NCBI GenBank assembly: GCA_030038195.1
Contig: JASHPJ010000030.1
Coordinates: 1-64,000 of the forward strand
DNA from: Acidobacteriaceae bacterium
GTDB taxonomy: Bacteria; Acidobacteriota; Terriglobia; Terriglobales; Acidobacteriaceae
DNA length: 64,000 nt
Direction of reading: 5' to 3'
The notes beneath the pieces were generated by a model. The model saw only the letters and a list, made by a program, of their open reading frames with translations, had not been told where the DNA came from and ran no database searches. The number at the start of each line of letters is the position of its first letter. Position 1 is the first letter of the stretch. A program made the position numbers and the translations under genes. Positions 34,528 through 43,217 of this stretch are shown here, one piece after another.

Positions 34528-35880
34528 ATGAACGAAGCGGTACGCATTGTCGTCATTGACGACAACCCCGGCAGCCTGGAGCTGCTTTCCACTGCGCTGG
34601 CGCGGCCTGACGTGGCGGTGCACACAGCCTCCAACCCGGTGGAAGGAGTGCAGTTGGTGCGTCGGCTTCGTCCGCACCTGGTGCTGACCGACTTGGTGAT
34701 GCCCGAGATGAGCGGGCTCGAGGTGCTGCAGCAGATCGTCGAGTTCGATCCGCTGATCGACGTTCTGCTCATGACCGCGCACTACACTACGGAGACGGCC
34801 GTCGAAGCCATCCGCCACGGCGCAGCCGATTATCTGCAGAAGCCCGTCAAGCTTGGCCTGCTGCGCGAGCGCGTGGCCGGGCTGCTGGCGGCCGCGGCAC
34901 AGCGGCGCAAGGCCGGCTCAGACCAGGACGACCTGCCGGAGTCAAAATTCGAGGGCATGATCGCGCGCAGCAGCCCGATGTGGGACCTGTTCGCGATGAT
35001 CCAGCGGATTGCGCCGCACTATCGCTCGGTACTGGTTCATGGGCCCACGGGAACGGGCAAAGACCTAGTGGCCAGCGCGCTGCACCGGCGCAGCGGCGTG
35101 CCGGGCAAGCTGGTGGTGCTCAACTGCTCGGCGGTGGTGGAAACGCTGTTTGAAAGCGAGCTCTTCGGCCATGTGAAAGGCGCATTCACCGGCGCCGACC
35201 GCGATAAGATCGGGCTGCTCGAACTGGCCAACGGCGGCACGCTGTTTCTGGACGAGATCGGCGACATGCCGCTTTCTACGCAGGCCAAGCTGCTGCGTGT
35301 TCTGCAGAACCGCGAGGTGCAGCCGGTCGGATCGCTTTCCGTGCGTAAGGTAGACGTGCGCGTGGTGGCCGCTACGCACCGCGACCTGCGCGCAGCCATC
35401 GCCGCCGGCGCATTCCGCGAAGACCTTTACTACCGGCTCTCCATGGTGGAGCTCACCTTGCCGCCGCTCCGTGAGCGCACTGAAGACATTCCGCTGCTGG
35501 CGCGCCATTTCGTGCAGAAGTTCAGCCGCGAGTTTGGCAAGCCGGTGAGTGGGCTCACGCCGCGCGCAGCCATGATGCTGCAGCGCTATGCCTGGCCGGG
35601 CAACGTGCGCGAGCTGGAGCACGTGATCGGCCGCGCCTGCATGCTGACGGAGCATACCATGCTCGATGTTGCCGACCTGCCTGAAGAGCTGGCCCAGCAG
35701 ATTTCCATTGCACCCGAGGAGTCGGCGGCCAACGCATCGCTGCTTGCCGACCAGGAACGGCGGCTGGTGGAAGAAGCCCTGCGCGAGTGCGCCGGCAACC
35801 AGTCCCAAGCCGCGCGCAAGCTGGGAATCGGCCGCGACGCCCTGCGCTACAAGATGAAGCGCTATAACCTCACAGCCTGA
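34528..35880 (+). CDS. NtrC-type sigma-54-dependent response regulator
   Basis: A 450-residue protein with a receiver domain (phospho-acceptor Asp 55 in LTDLVMPEMSG). The AAA+ domain has Walker A GPTGTGKD, the sigma-54 contact loop KGAFTGADRDKIG and Walker B GGTLFLDEIGDMP. A Fis-type helix-turn-helix (NQSQAARKLGIGRDALRYKMKRY) ends it. The start at 34528 follows AGGGG and opens MNEAVRIVVIDDN; the track ORF is 33 codons longer. Its 3' end abuts the convergent single-domain regulator. The cognate kinase may be the PAS kinase next door, but this is inference. Confidence 0.94.
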   Translation: MNEAVRIVVIDDNPGSLELLSTALARPDVAVHTASNPVEGVQLVRRLRPHLVLTDLVMPEMSGLEVLQQIVEFDPLIDVLLMTAHYTTETAVEAIRHGAADYLQKPVKLGLLRERVAGLLAAAAQRRKAGSDQDDLPESKFEGMIARSSPMWDLFAMIQRIAPHYRSVLVHGPTGTGKDLVASALHRRSGVPGKLVVLNCSAVVETLFESELFGHVKGAFTGADRDKIGLLELANGGTLFLDEIGDMPLSTQAKLLRVLQNREVQPVGSLSVRKVDVRVVAATHRDLRAAIAAGAFREDLYYRLSMVELTLPPLRERTEDIPLLARHFVQKFSREFGKPVSGLTPRAAMMLQRYAWPGNVRELEHVIGRACMLTEHTMLDVADLPEELAQQISIAPEESAANASLLADQERRLVEEALRECAGNQSQAARKLGIGRDALRYKMKRYNLTA

Positions 35881-35881
35881 C

Positions 35882-36277
35882 TCAGGCCGACTTCAGCACC
35901 TTTTCTACGCACTGGCGCAGCCGTGCCGGCCCGATGGGCTTGACCAGGTAAGCGGCAAAGCCGGCACGCGAGAGCTGCTCGGGCGCGGTCTGCGTAATGG
36001 CGGGTGTGAGTGCGATGATCGGTGTCCGCTGCAGCGAGGGCATGCGCTTGAGCGCGGCTGCGGTCGCGTAACCGTCGAGCTGCGGCGTCTGCAGGTCGAG
36101 GATCACCACGTTGGGCGCAAACTCGCCGGCCATGGCCAGCACCTGCTCGCCATCGCGCGCTTCGCCCACGACGTAACCGCCCGACTCCAGGATGGAGCGC
36201 AGCAGATCGCGGCTGCTGGCTCCGTCGTCCGCAATCAAAACGCGCCTGGGCGCGGCCGTGATTTCCGTTCCGGTCAA
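35882..36277 (-). CDS. Single-domain response regulator
   Basis: A 131-residue receiver-only protein: VLIADDGASSRDLLRSIL, phospho-acceptor Asp 61 in VVILDLQTPQLDG, and KPIGPARL with the conserved Lys. There is no output domain. It lies 36 bases downstream of the PAS kinase gene on the same strand, so the two likely form a phosphorelay pair. Confidence 0.92.
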   Translation of the reverse strand: MTGTEITAAPRRVLIADDGASSRDLLRSILESGGYVVGEARDGEQVLAMAGEFAPNVVILDLQTPQLDGYATAAALKRMPSLQRTPIIALTPAITQTAPEQLSRAGFAAYLVKPIGPARLRQCVEKVLKSA

Positions 36278-36313
36278 CCTCTCACCCTCTGGCTCTCACC
36301 CTCTGGGCGAAGG

Positions 36314-37936
36314 TTAACGGGCTGGCGCGAGCGGCTCCGTGATTGGTGTCACAGTCGGTTGTGTAGGCAACGTGAAATGAAAGCGGCTGCCCTTGCCCGG
36401 CTCGCTTTCCACCCAGATCCGGCCGCCTTGCATCTCAACAAGCTGCCGGCAGATGGTGAGGCCCAGGCCGGTTCCCTGCCGCACGCCTACGGTCGTCTTG
36501 CCCACCTGGTAGAACTTGTCAAAGATTCGCTCGAACTCTTCTTGGGCGATGCCCACGCCGGTGTCAGAGACGGTGATGCGCACCAGCTCTCCGTCTATGG
36601 CCGCGGTTACGGCCACCTCTCCGCCGGCAGCCGTAAACTTTACGCCGTTGCTGAGCAGGTTATACAGAATCTGGCGCAGGCGCAGCGGGTCAGCCAGCAC
36701 GTCCACGCCTGGAATCTCGCCTTCGCGCACCGTGACGGCGCGAGCGGTGGCAAAGGGACGGATGGCGTTGACCGCCTCAGAGATAGCCGTGCGCAGGCGC
36801 AGGCTCTCGGTGCGCAGCGTAAGCCCCGAGGCCTCGATCATGCTCAGGTCGAGCACGTCGTTGATCAGGCCGAGCAGGTGTTCCGAGTCGGTTTGAATAT
36901 GGCGCAGAAAACGCCGCTGTTTTTCATTGAGCGGCCCTTCGCCCTCCTCGCCCAGCAGCTCGGCAAAACCGATGATGGTATGGAGCGGCGTGCGCAGCTC
37001 GTGGCTCACGCTGGCGATGAACTCGCTCTTGAGCATGTTCAACCGCTCGGCTTCCTTGTGCCGGTTTTCAAGCTCGGCCATGTAGCTTTGCTGCAAGGAC
37101 TGGATCTGCTGCTCGGCGCGCCTTCTCTCCGTTACGTCGCGGATGACGGCCGTAATCGTCACGCCGCTGGCGGATTGGGTCGGGCTCAGGCTGATCTCGA
37201 CGGGAAGCTCCGAGCCGTCTTTGCGTCGCGCGTACAGCTCGAGGCCGAGCCCCATGGGCCGGCTCACGCCAGAGGAGGCAAACTTTTCGCGATCAACCGC
37301 GTGCTGAGAACGCACGGACCCGGGGACCAGTGTATCGACACCGGCGCCGATCAGCTCTTCGCGGGTGTAACCGAACAGCCGCTCCGCGGTGCGGTTGGCA
37401 ATGAGGATCTTCCCGTTGCGGCCCACCTGCAGAATGGCGTCGGGCGCATTCTCGATCATCTCGTGAAATCCGCGCTCGGCTACTGCTTCAGCCTGTGCCA
37501 GCGCTTCGCGCGCAAGCAGCTTTTTCAGCTCGCTCACGTCGCGCGCAATCTTGGAGATGCCGGTAATCTTTCCGTCTGCATCGCGGATAGGCGAGATGCT
37601 CAGCGCGACCGTCACACGGCTGCCATCCTTGCGGATGCGCGTGGTTTCAACGTGGCTCAGCCGCTCGCCGCGGCGCAGCCGGTCGAGGATCTCCGCTTCA
37701 TCCGGCAACAGCTCCGGCGGAATGATGATCGTGATGGGCTCGCCAATCGCTTCTGCCGCGCTATAGCCGAAGATGCGCTCCGCGGCGGCGTTCCAACTGG
37801 TGATGATGCCGTCGAGGGTTTTGCTGATGATGGCATCATCAGAAGACTCGACGATAGCGGCCAGCCAGCGCTCCGCGTCGAGCCGCTGCGCCGCGTCGTC
37901 TGCGCCGGGCGAAATCTGCGTTGGAGTTTTCGTCAT
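36314..37936 (-). CDS. PAS-PAS histidine kinase
   Basis: A 540-residue cytoplasmic kinase without membrane segments. Two PAS domains (DDAIISKTLDGIITSWN; PDAILQVGRNGKILIANR) with PAC-type ends (RDVSELKK, RDVTERRR) precede a coiled coil. HisKA has the phospho-acceptor in SVSHELRTPLH (His 312). HATPase_c shows NLLSNGVKFT, VSDTGVGI and GTGLGLTI. The signal is unknown; PAS domains suggest redox, oxygen or a small ligand. It is in an operon with the receiver-only regulator. Confidence 0.93.
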   Translation of the reverse strand: MTKTPTQISPGADDAAQRLDAERWLAAIVESSDDAIISKTLDGIITSWNAAAERIFGYSAAEAIGEPITIIIPPELLPDEAEILDRLRRGERLSHVETTRIRKDGSRVTVALSISPIRDADGKITGISKIARDVSELKKLLAREALAQAEAVAERGFHEMIENAPDAILQVGRNGKILIANRTAERLFGYTREELIGAGVDTLVPGSVRSQHAVDREKFASSGVSRPMGLGLELYARRKDGSELPVEISLSPTQSASGVTITAVIRDVTERRRAEQQIQSLQQSYMAELENRHKEAERLNMLKSEFIASVSHELRTPLHTIIGFAELLGEEGEGPLNEKQRRFLRHIQTDSEHLLGLINDVLDLSMIEASGLTLRTESLRLRTAISEAVNAIRPFATARAVTVREGEIPGVDVLADPLRLRQILYNLLSNGVKFTAAGGEVAVTAAIDGELVRITVSDTGVGIAQEEFERIFDKFYQVGKTTVGVRQGTGLGLTICRQLVEMQGGRIWVESEPGKGSRFHFTLPTQPTVTPITEPLAPAR

Positions 37937-38144
37937 CGAATTCCGGCTGGAGTGGAAACTACTGCATCGTCTTCATTGTAGCCCTGCGCGGGCACAGGAC
38001 TCGAAACGAGCGGATGGCGCTTTCGAAAGAGCCGATATCCGCACCCTGTTACATCGACATATAAGTTGGCCGGCTTGAAGCCGTGCCCGGTTACAAAACC
38101 CCTCTCAAAAATGCTTTTCAGCAGGCTCTTCATCAGAGTTTTCC

Positions 38145-38258
38145 TAAAACCTGTCTAAAAACTCATCCGAGCAAGGCAAGAGCTTCAAGAGCTTTGAAAG
38201 GGCACGGCTTCAGCCGTGCCCTTTCAAAACATCAAGTTTTTAGACGGATTCTTAAAAA
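38145..38258 (+). mobile_element. MITE-like repeat B with nested inverted repeats
   Basis: The outer arms GTCTAAAAACT (38153-38163) and AGTTTTTAGAC (38235-38245) are perfect inverted repeats. Inside is a palindrome with 17-base arms TTTGAAAGGGCACGGCT and AGCCGTGCCCTTTCAAA (38193-38228). Related modules occur at 19878-19985 and 47865-48022. It lies in the 330-base gap between the PAS kinase gene and the DUF5107 gene; the hairpin could also stop transcription from the latter. Confidence 0.7.
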
Positions 38259-38266
38259 CAGGACTT

Positions 38267-41200
38267 CTACGCTCTTCGCAAAATGCCGTCGAGCAGCGGC
38301 GCGCATGCGAGCAGGTTGGCCGCTCCATAGTGATTGCGGTCCAGGGCGAGCACCTTGCGCAGCGCCGTTTCCGCTTCCGCGCGCTGGCCCAGGCCGAACA
38401 ACGCCTGGCCGCGCAGGAAACCGGCCTCGACCTGCCGGCGCGCCTGCAGATCGTCTTCAAACAGCAGCATGGCCGGCAGCGACGTGGCGAAGTAGTCGAT
38501 CTTTGCCGGCTCGCGTTCGAGCGCCTGCGCGTATTCGAGCACGGACTGGTGCAACGCAGCGGCTTCCGCCGCGCAGTCAAGGCACTGCTGCGCGAGCGCG
38601 CTCCAGAAGGTCATGTCGGAGACGGCGCGGACAGACATCTGCTGGAAGTCGCCAACCTGTCGCGCGGCCTGGCGCCAGGCAGCTCCGGCTTCGCTGGCGA
38701 GTCCGGCGGCTGCGCAGCTTGCGCCGATCCAGAAGTGGATGTCGCTCTGGTTGGCGAGCAGATGCTTCGCTTCGCCCAAGCCCTGCGGAGGCGCAAGAGC
38801 GGCCTGAAAGCATCGCAGTGCCTGCGCCGCATCGCCCGCGCTGAGCACGCGCTGGCCCAGCAGCAGATTTGCGCGCGTGTACTGCGCCAGCGCCAGGCCT
38901 TCCCCGCCCTCCCACGGCTGAAAGATGCGCCCCAGCAGCAATGACAGCGCGCGCTCCGGCTCTCCAGCCTGATTGAGCAGCGTGGCCACTTCAATGGAGA
39001 GATCGTCGCGCAGCGCACAGAGCCCAGGATGCCGCTGCAGCTCCGCCAGCCGCACAGCGGGCGCTTCACCGGTGCGCTTCCAGAGCTGGTCGCGCTCGTA
39101 GAACACGCGCGCGCCGGTTGGATCGGCCGCAAAGGCGCGCTCGAAGGCATCGCGCGCCCGCGCCGCGTCACCGCGCACGTTGAAATAAGCGATACCAAGA
39201 TTGCGCCACACGGTGGGAAAGGCCGGCTCAAGCCGAGCGGCGCGCTCCCATTGCGCGATGGCATCCTCATGCCGCCGGCGGTCGTAGAGCAGATTGCCCA
39301 GGTAGTAGGGCGCACGCGCATCGCCAGGCCGCGCGCGGATTGCCTCTTCCAGAATGAACAGCTCTTCAAGCCGGCTGGGAAAGCAGTACGCCGGATCGGC
39401 CGCCGCAGCGCGCTCATAGGCCGCGGCGCTTGCCTCCACCTCGCCCAGTTGCGCATAAAGATGCGCGAGCGTGTACAAGACAATCGGCGCGGAGCCATCC
39501 CGGTAGGACAGGTCTGCGGCGCGCAGAAGATCGACGGCTTCGCTGAGCAGGCCGGCGCGGCTGAAGTCCAGCGCAAGATCAAGAAGCTGCTGGTTGCTGG
39601 CCGGAAACGCACCGTCGAGGAGAAAACGCGACCACTGGTCCAGCGGGTCCATGGCGCGCGACTCGCGCAGCGCCGTCATGGCGTCAATTTCCTGCCCGAG
39701 CTTGCGCAGAAGCATCGCCTTCAGGTTGCGCGCGTTGAGGTTTTGCGGCGAGGCGGCCAGCGACTGCGTGACGTGCGCCAGCGCCTGCTCCCAGTCGCCG
39801 CTGTGCAGGTCACACTCGGCCAGCGCCAGAAAAGCCGGCGCCTGCCATGCCGCATTCCAGGTTGCCTTGTAAAAAGCAGCATAGGCATCGTCGTGCCGGC
39901 TCTGAAAACGCAGCACGAGCCCCAGGTTGTAAAACGGCTCGCCGTCGCGCGGGTTTGCATTACGCTCGGTGAGCCGCGCAATCGCCGCGCGAAAATGCCG
40001 TTCCGAGTCAGCAAACTCGCCGCGGCGCAGATGCCACAGTCCGAGTGCATGGTTCGAACGGCTGTCGCTCGGGTCGCGGCGCAGCGCCTCGCGCCAGTAA
40101 GCCTCTGGCGCGCGCGTGGCATGGCGATACTGCTCCAGGTGCAGCCCGGCGAGGTAAAGCTCTTCGCTGGTGGCAATGTTTTCGGGCAGCTCCGGCTCCG
40201 TGGCCACGCGCGGCTCATCCACGTTGCCGTTCGGTTCCGGCTTGTAACGCAGAATCTCGAGGCCGTCCGCTTCCACAGTCACGGCAATCTCCGACCACTT
40301 TACGCCTGCGGGCAGCGCAGCAGAAACCAGGAGCGGCCTGTCGATGGCTAGATCGCGCGTCCATTCGGCCAGGGGCGCGCCACCAGCCGTCGCGACGATG
40401 CGCGCGCCCGGCAGCGCGGATGGGACGCAGACACCGATGCGAAGCTCCGATTCATTCCCATCCACACGCAGCGCCGCGCGCAGGTTTGCGGCCTGCGGCG
40501 GACCGATGCGCCGGATCGGATACCAGAATTGCCGGAAGGTGCGCGTTTCCCACGGCGCGAGAAACGAGAAGTCAGGCTGATTGTCAGTGAATACGCCGGC
40601 CATCAGCTCGATGTACGGGCCGTCGGAGTCCGTAAGACAGCGGTCCCACGCGTAGCCAAAGTCGTGATTGCCCCATGTCCACTGTTTTTTGCCGGGTGCA
40701 ATGTGATGATTGGCCACGTGCACCACGCCTGTGCCTGCCGCGTGATCGTAACCGCCGAAGAAATCGTGCCGCGTGCCGACGATCATGTAGCTGGTGGGCA
40801 CCGGAATGTTGGCATACCAGCTCAGGTCGTTGGCGGGATACGAGCCGTCGGGCACGAACTGCGACGGCCGCTCGTCTGCCGGAACGCCCTGCTCCGCGCG
40901 CCGCGCATAGTCCACGCCGTAGTAGGGCCGGTCGCTCAGCGGAAAGCGAGTGATGGCGCGCCGCGCGTGATCGGCCACAAAGCGCACATCGGGCGGAAAG
41001 AAAGACTGATATTTTTCATGCACGCGGGCAGCAACATTGGCCCACCAGAGGAATGTCTGCACATAAGGAGTGCGATTAAAAAGCCTCACCTTGAGCTCGA
41101 CGTAGGCCTTGCCGGGATGAAGGCAGACGCCGTGCATGCCCTTCATGCGCGTCAGCGGATCGTGATCGCTGCACCATACAGTTACCGAGCCGTCTGCGTC

Positions 41201-41731
41201 GCGCTCCAGCCCCACTTCCACGGGCATGAACGTGGCCGGGCGATGATGCTGCGGCCAGTTGAACTCGACACCGCCGGAGATCCACGGGCCGGCAAGACCC
41301 ACCAGCGCCGGCTTGATCACGTTCTGCCGGTAGAAGAAGTCGTAGCCGTTCGTCTTGTCGAATCCAACGTGAATTCTGCCGCCGATCTCGGGCAGAATCA
41401 TCAGCCGGATGAACTCATTCTCGATGTGCACCGCATCCCAGGCGCGTTCTTCCGGATCGGTGGCGATGCGGTCGATGAATGGAAGCGGGTAGACCTTGCC
41501 ACTGCTGCCCTGGTAGACGCGCTTTTCCAGAAACATGGGATTGCAGTCGGGCGCGTGCGGTGGATAGGTCCGTATCGACACCGGCTGGCGCCAGGCCTTG
41601 ACGGCGCCTGTCTCCGCAGGCGGTGGATCGGGAAGCGCCAGGCACGATGGCCTGCAGGTGTTGCTCTCAGGATGGCGGGGACTTTGGCAGTTCATTTGCG
41701 AATCTGCAGTATCTTTCATCTCTGTATTCAT
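38267..41731 (-). CDS. DUF5107 and tetratricopeptide repeat protein
   Basis: A 1154-residue protein. The N-terminal 400 or so residues fit DUF5107, a beta-sandwich fold resembling aldose-epimerase-like and glycosidase accessory domains (AVHIENEFIRLMILPEIGGRIHVGFDKTNGYDFFYRQ, GPWISGGVEFNWPQHHRP). About 15 TPR-like helical pairs follow (ALGLWHLRRGEFADSERHFRAAI, NLGIAYFNVRGDAARARDAFERAF). No signal peptide is seen. It is the last gene of the GH31-MFS-DUF5107 unit, 48 bases after the MFS gene. A role in handling the imported sugar or in protein assembly is possible but unproven. Confidence 0.85.
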   Translation of the reverse strand: MNTEMKDTADSQMNCQSPRHPESNTCRPSCLALPDPPPAETGAVKAWRQPVSIRTYPPHAPDCNPMFLEKRVYQGSSGKVYPLPFIDRIATDPEERAWDAVHIENEFIRLMILPEIGGRIHVGFDKTNGYDFFYRQNVIKPALVGLAGPWISGGVEFNWPQHHRPATFMPVEVGLERDADGSVTVWCSDHDPLTRMKGMHGVCLHPGKAYVELKVRLFNRTPYVQTFLWWANVAARVHEKYQSFFPPDVRFVADHARRAITRFPLSDRPYYGVDYARRAEQGVPADERPSQFVPDGSYPANDLSWYANIPVPTSYMIVGTRHDFFGGYDHAAGTGVVHVANHHIAPGKKQWTWGNHDFGYAWDRCLTDSDGPYIELMAGVFTDNQPDFSFLAPWETRTFRQFWYPIRRIGPPQAANLRAALRVDGNESELRIGVCVPSALPGARIVATAGGAPLAEWTRDLAIDRPLLVSAALPAGVKWSEIAVTVEADGLEILRYKPEPNGNVDEPRVATEPELPENIATSEELYLAGLHLEQYRHATRAPEAYWREALRRDPSDSRSNHALGLWHLRRGEFADSERHFRAAIARLTERNANPRDGEPFYNLGLVLRFQSRHDDAYAAFYKATWNAAWQAPAFLALAECDLHSGDWEQALAHVTQSLAASPQNLNARNLKAMLLRKLGQEIDAMTALRESRAMDPLDQWSRFLLDGAFPASNQQLLDLALDFSRAGLLSEAVDLLRAADLSYRDGSAPIVLYTLAHLYAQLGEVEASAAAYERAAAADPAYCFPSRLEELFILEEAIRARPGDARAPYYLGNLLYDRRRHEDAIAQWERAARLEPAFPTVWRNLGIAYFNVRGDAARARDAFERAFAADPTGARVFYERDQLWKRTGEAPAVRLAELQRHPGLCALRDDLSIEVATLLNQAGEPERALSLLLGRIFQPWEGGEGLALAQYTRANLLLGQRVLSAGDAAQALRCFQAALAPPQGLGEAKHLLANQSDIHFWIGASCAAAGLASEAGAAWRQAARQVGDFQQMSVRAVSDMTFWSALAQQCLDCAAEAAALHQSVLEYAQALEREPAKIDYFATSLPAMLLFEDDLQARRQVEAGFLRGQALFGLGQRAEAETALRKVLALDRNHYGAANLLACAPLLDGILRRA

Positions 41732-41779
41732 TTTGCGCCGATGATCGGGTTGTGCGCGCCGCTGGGTCCGTGCGCACCG

Positions 41780-43213
41780 TTATGCATGTCTCACCAGTGT
41801 ATCGGCCTCGATCTCTTCCAGGCTCTTTCCCCTGGTCTCAAAAAGCCGCAGTGAAAGGTAGATTACGCCGGCCAGGCAGATGCCTGCATACGTCCAGAAG
41901 GTTCCCGCGGCTCCAAGCGCGGCGTTGAGCAACGGAAACGTGTAAGTGAGCAGAAAGCACGCTGACCAAAGCGCGGTTACGGCAATCGCCATGGAGCCGC
42001 TGCGCAAGCGGTTGGGAAAGATTTCCGCGATGACCACCCACGTAGCCGGCGCCAGTGACATGGCATAACAGGCGATGGCTGCGAGCACCAGCACGAGCAT
42101 GGGCATGCCGTGGACATGCAGGCGATAGAGTAATCCGAGCACCGCGTAGATGGATATGAGCCCATACAGGCCGGCCAGCAGCAGAAAGCGCCTGCCCACC
42201 CGGTCGATGGCGAAGAACGCCACAAAGGTGAAGGCCACATTCACCGCGCCTGTGACGACGATGTTGAACAGGATATCGGAGACCTGGTAGCCGGCGGCGG
42301 CAAAGATCTCCTGCGCATAATTGAAGATTACGTTGATGCCGCACCACTGTTGCAGAACGGCAAGCACGATGCCGAGCAGAAGCAGCTTTCGAAAGCTGCG
42401 CAGGCGAAGCTCACGCCAGATGCTCTGCGCGGGCTGCGCTGCGCCCACGGCTGCGAACTCGTTGAGCACCTGCTCGGCATAGCTGCGGCCGCCCAGCCGC
42501 TCGAGCACGCGCTGAGCCTGACCGACGCGGCCCTTGGTGGCCAGCCATCGGGGGCTCTCCGGCACGGCGAGCGAGGCCAGCAAAAACAGCGCGGAGGGAA
42601 TGGCAGTGACCGCAAACATCCAGCGCCAGCCGTACTGGCCATTCCACGAGAGCAGAATCTGCTGGGTTGAAGCGCCGACCGGCACCGGCCGTGCGATGAG
42701 CCAGTTGACCGCCTGCGCCAGCAGGATTCCAAAGACAATGGCGACCTGATTGAGCGAGACCAGCCGCCCACGCAGCCGCGGCGGCGCAATCTCCGCAATG
42801 TACATGGGCGAGATGCCCGAGGCGAGCCCGATGGCGATGCCTCCCAGAATTCTCCACGCCACAAATGCAGCAAACTGCGGCGCCAATCCGGTCCCCAGCG
42901 AGGAGACGGCAAAGGTGAACGCGGCCAGAGTCAGCAGTTTTTTTCTGCCAAAGCGGCTGCTCAGGCCTCCCGCGGAAGCGGCGCCGGCCAGGCAGCCGAT
43001 GAGCGCGCAGCTCATGGCCCAGCCCTGCAAAGAGGGCGAGCCGAGATGAAAGTAAACCTCGTAGAAAGGCTTTGCGCCGCCAATGACCACCCAGTCGTAT
43101 CCAAAGAGCAGGCCGCCCAGCGCGCCGGCCAGCGCCGCAGACCAGAGGTAGACGCCGCCTGCCTCGTCGCCACGGGCCAGCGTGCGTTCAGCAGCAGGCA
43201 TGGGCATCACCAT
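41780..43213 (-). CDS. Sugar porter family MFS transporter
   Basis: A 477-residue inner-membrane protein with 12 predicted helices. Sugar porter signatures are visible: GGLLFGYDWVVIGG, SRFGRKKL, GISPMYIAEIAPPRLRGRLVSLNQ, PESPRWLATKGR, QQWCGINVIFNYA and AEIFPNRLRSGSMAI. It imports a monosaccharide by proton symport, most likely the product of the adjacent GH31 enzyme. The start codon is four bases after the GH31 stop and has AGGTGA upstream, so translation is probably coupled. Confidence 0.94.
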   Translation of the reverse strand: MVMPMPAAERTLARGDEAGGVYLWSAALAGALGGLLFGYDWVVIGGAKPFYEVYFHLGSPSLQGWAMSCALIGCLAGAASAGGLSSRFGRKKLLTLAAFTFAVSSLGTGLAPQFAAFVAWRILGGIAIGLASGISPMYIAEIAPPRLRGRLVSLNQVAIVFGILLAQAVNWLIARPVPVGASTQQILLSWNGQYGWRWMFAVTAIPSALFLLASLAVPESPRWLATKGRVGQAQRVLERLGGRSYAEQVLNEFAAVGAAQPAQSIWRELRLRSFRKLLLLGIVLAVLQQWCGINVIFNYAQEIFAAAGYQVSDILFNIVVTGAVNVAFTFVAFFAIDRVGRRFLLLAGLYGLISIYAVLGLLYRLHVHGMPMLVLVLAAIACYAMSLAPATWVVIAEIFPNRLRSGSMAIAVTALWSACFLLTYTFPLLNAALGAAGTFWTYAGICLAGVIYLSLRLFETRGKSLEEIEADTLVRHA

Positions 43214-43217
43214 CCGG

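Noticed and set aside
36359-37981. 540-codon plus-strand ORF
   Set aside because: Antisense to the PAS kinase gene.
39029-41854. Two 440-codon plus-strand ORFs
   Set aside because: Antisense to the DUF5107-TPR gene; no protein-like texture.
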